Positions 63,106-64,000 of a DNA stretch of 64,000 nucleotides are shown here, piece by piece; positions within the stretch are counted from its first letter, which is position 1; every line of letters starts with the position of its first letter. Source of the stretch: Comamonas antarctica (lineage in GTDB: Bacteria > Pseudomonadota > Gammaproteobacteria > Burkholderiales > Burkholderiaceae_C); NCBI RefSeq assembly GCF_013363755.1, contig NZ_CP054840.1, positions 820,001 through 884,000 on the forward strand, written 5' to 3'. Both the position numbers and the translations under genes were made by a program. The notes below the pieces were generated by a model. It saw nothing but the letters and a program-made list of their open reading frames with translations, was not told the DNA's origin and ran no database searches.

Positions 63106-63556
63106 GGGCCTGGGAACCGCAAGCCGTGCAACGCGGCTGCGGGCCTTGGCCTGCCCACTTTCGCGGCGCAGTCCGCGGTCCCACACCTGGGGTGTGAGTA
63201 ATTACCAACTGAAAAAAGCGGGCGTTTACATGCCCGCGGAAAATCCCTGACACTTTCTTTGCTACTAAGTTAATAGCAGGCCGATCTGGGATCGCCTGCG
63301 TTGCCATGCACGCACTGCCAATTGCCAATAGAAGCCGCCAATTGGAAGGTAAATCCGGTTAGATGCCAAGCCAGTGACCAAAGCAGTAACTTTGCAAAAA
63401 AATAGTTCCATCGCAAATGTTGTTTAGTGTAAAAATCCGATTAATTTCGTGACATTTCTGAACTTGTTTCGTGTGCGAAATCCGTGGCCTGCGTGACGCC
63501 ACGGCCGGTCAGCCGCTTGCCTTTACTGCCTCCGTCCAGACGCCAACGTCCTTACC
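63106..63556. other. Intergenic region with AT-rich core
   Basis: This 450-base stretch lies between the CMD gene and an efflux lipoprotein gene. The half from 63250 to 63480 is markedly AT-rich. It must contain the promoter of the downstream gene. TTGCAAA...TCGCAAA repeats (near 63400-63417) and a minus-strand terminator hairpin at 63211-63237 are its only clear features. I see no supportable protein-coding frame. Confidence 0.4.
63211..63237 (-). terminator. Minus-strand intrinsic terminator in the gap before the efflux gene
   Basis: GCGGGC (63218-63223) and GCCCGC (63232-63237) form a stem with an 8-base loop. On the minus strand it is followed by six T (63212-63217). No minus-strand gene lies to its right, so it may end a small RNA or a leader transcript from the AT-rich core. 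Confidence 0.55.
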
Positions 63557-64000
63557 ATGAACACTTCTATCCCAAGCCGCAGGGCAAACCCCTTTGCGCT
63601 GCGTGCGTGCTATCTGCTGGGCGGCACGCTGCTGCTGTCCGGTTGCGCCAGCTTCAATGCCCAGCCCCTGACCGAAGCCGAGCTGCGCGACCAGGTGCAG
63701 GCCGACCAGCTGAAGCTGGCCCAGGACGTGGCGCCGCTTTCGGCCACGGTGAGCCTGGAAGAAGCCATTGCCCGCGCCATCAAGTACAACGCCGGCCAGC
63801 GCCTGCGCGCCATGGAAGAAGCGGTGGCCACCGGCACTTTCGAGGCGTCGAAGTACGACATGCTGCCCAAGGTCGTGGCCGCGGCCGGCTATCGCTACCG
63901 CGACCGCGACCTGATCACGCGCAGCGTCGACTCGGTCACGGGCCGTCCTTCGCTGGCCAACCCCTATATCTCCAGCGACCGCGATGCCACCACCGCTTCG
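63557..64000 (+). CDS. Outer-membrane efflux lipoprotein, N-terminal part (runs off window)
   Basis: The first 148 codons are open to the window edge. A signal peptide with lipobox LLSGC (residues about 26-30) is followed by FNAQPLTEAELRDQV and an OEP-type helix SLEEAIARAIKYNAGQRLRAMEEAV. This pattern is found in the TolC/OprM-like outer-membrane components of RND or type I exporters. It has no partner genes in the window; they would lie to the right. It is clearly divergent in sequence from the OEP at 51738. Confidence 0.8.
   Translation, partial: MNTSIPSRRANPFALRACYLLGGTLLLSGCASFNAQPLTEAELRDQVQADQLKLAQDVAPLSATVSLEEAIARAIKYNAGQRLRAMEEAVATGTFEASKYDMLPKVVAAAGYRYRDRDLITRSVDSVTGRPSLANPYISSDRDATTAS

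Overview
The window is a high-GC chromosomal segment from a betaproteobacterium, most likely of the Comamonadaceae. The grounds are the gmk-rpoZ-spoT block beside a kinase/phosphatase/rdgB/hemW block, the many Bug/TctC-type extracytoplasmic solute receptors paired with catabolic operons, a DUF4148 protein, and a short palindromic repeat family of a kind I associate with this group. This assignment is from gene content and style only; no search was run.

Layout. 0-1.1 kb: the 3' end of serS, tRNA-Ser(CGA), and two identical tRNA-Arg(ACG) genes, each followed by a hairpin terminator. 1.1-10 kb: core information and stress genes. These are greB, then on the minus strand yicC-gmk-rpoZ-spoT, then on the plus strand a soluble Ser/Thr kinase, a PP2C phosphatase, rdgB and hemW. 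10-16.6 kb: an I78-type lipoprotein, two GntR/UTRA regulators, a 731-residue EF-hand membrane protein of unknown role and a B12-binding radical SAM protein. 16.7-20.3 kb: a minus-strand operon of Bug receptor, aconitase-type large subunit, small subunit and an isocitrate lyase/PEP mutase family lyase. This resembles a dimethylmalate- or methylcitrate-type branched-acid route.

20.5-30.3 kb: an acyl-CoA synthetase; panB-panC-panD (pantothenate); and a translationally coupled run of bioM-bioN-bioY (biotin ECF transporter), an AMP-dependent ligase, an unusual thiolase and a nitroreductase. 30.4-33 kb: a CusS/CusR-like two-component system divergent from a small DUF4148 secreted protein. 33-46 kb: aromatic and dicarboxylate catabolism. 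It holds a receptor, a CoA-transferase and glutaryl-CoA dehydrogenase with a LysR regulator; catB-catC-receptor-pcaD (catechol branch of the beta-ketoadipate pathway); and LysR, a DHDPS-family dehydratase, a receptor and a semialdehyde dehydrogenase (sugar-acid route to 2-oxoglutarate). 46-53.1 kb: a probable Fur-controlled siderophore locus with DUF3649, a PepSY reductase-like protein and DUF3325, followed by a MacA-MacB-TolC export system. The macB gene carries an apparent double compensating frameshift.

53.2-64 kb: a small inverted-repeat-bounded mobile element abutting the stop codon of a second lyase gene, with its own receptor; a FAN1-type VRR-NUC nuclease coupled to an XPD/DinG-like helicase; a LysR regulator divergent from SDR-receptor-CMD genes; and the start of another outer-membrane efflux lipoprotein. 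Six Bug-type receptors occur in the window, all next to enzymes. No tripartite transporter membrane subunits (TctA/TctB) are present. No CRISPR array, prophage or complete insertion sequence was seen.
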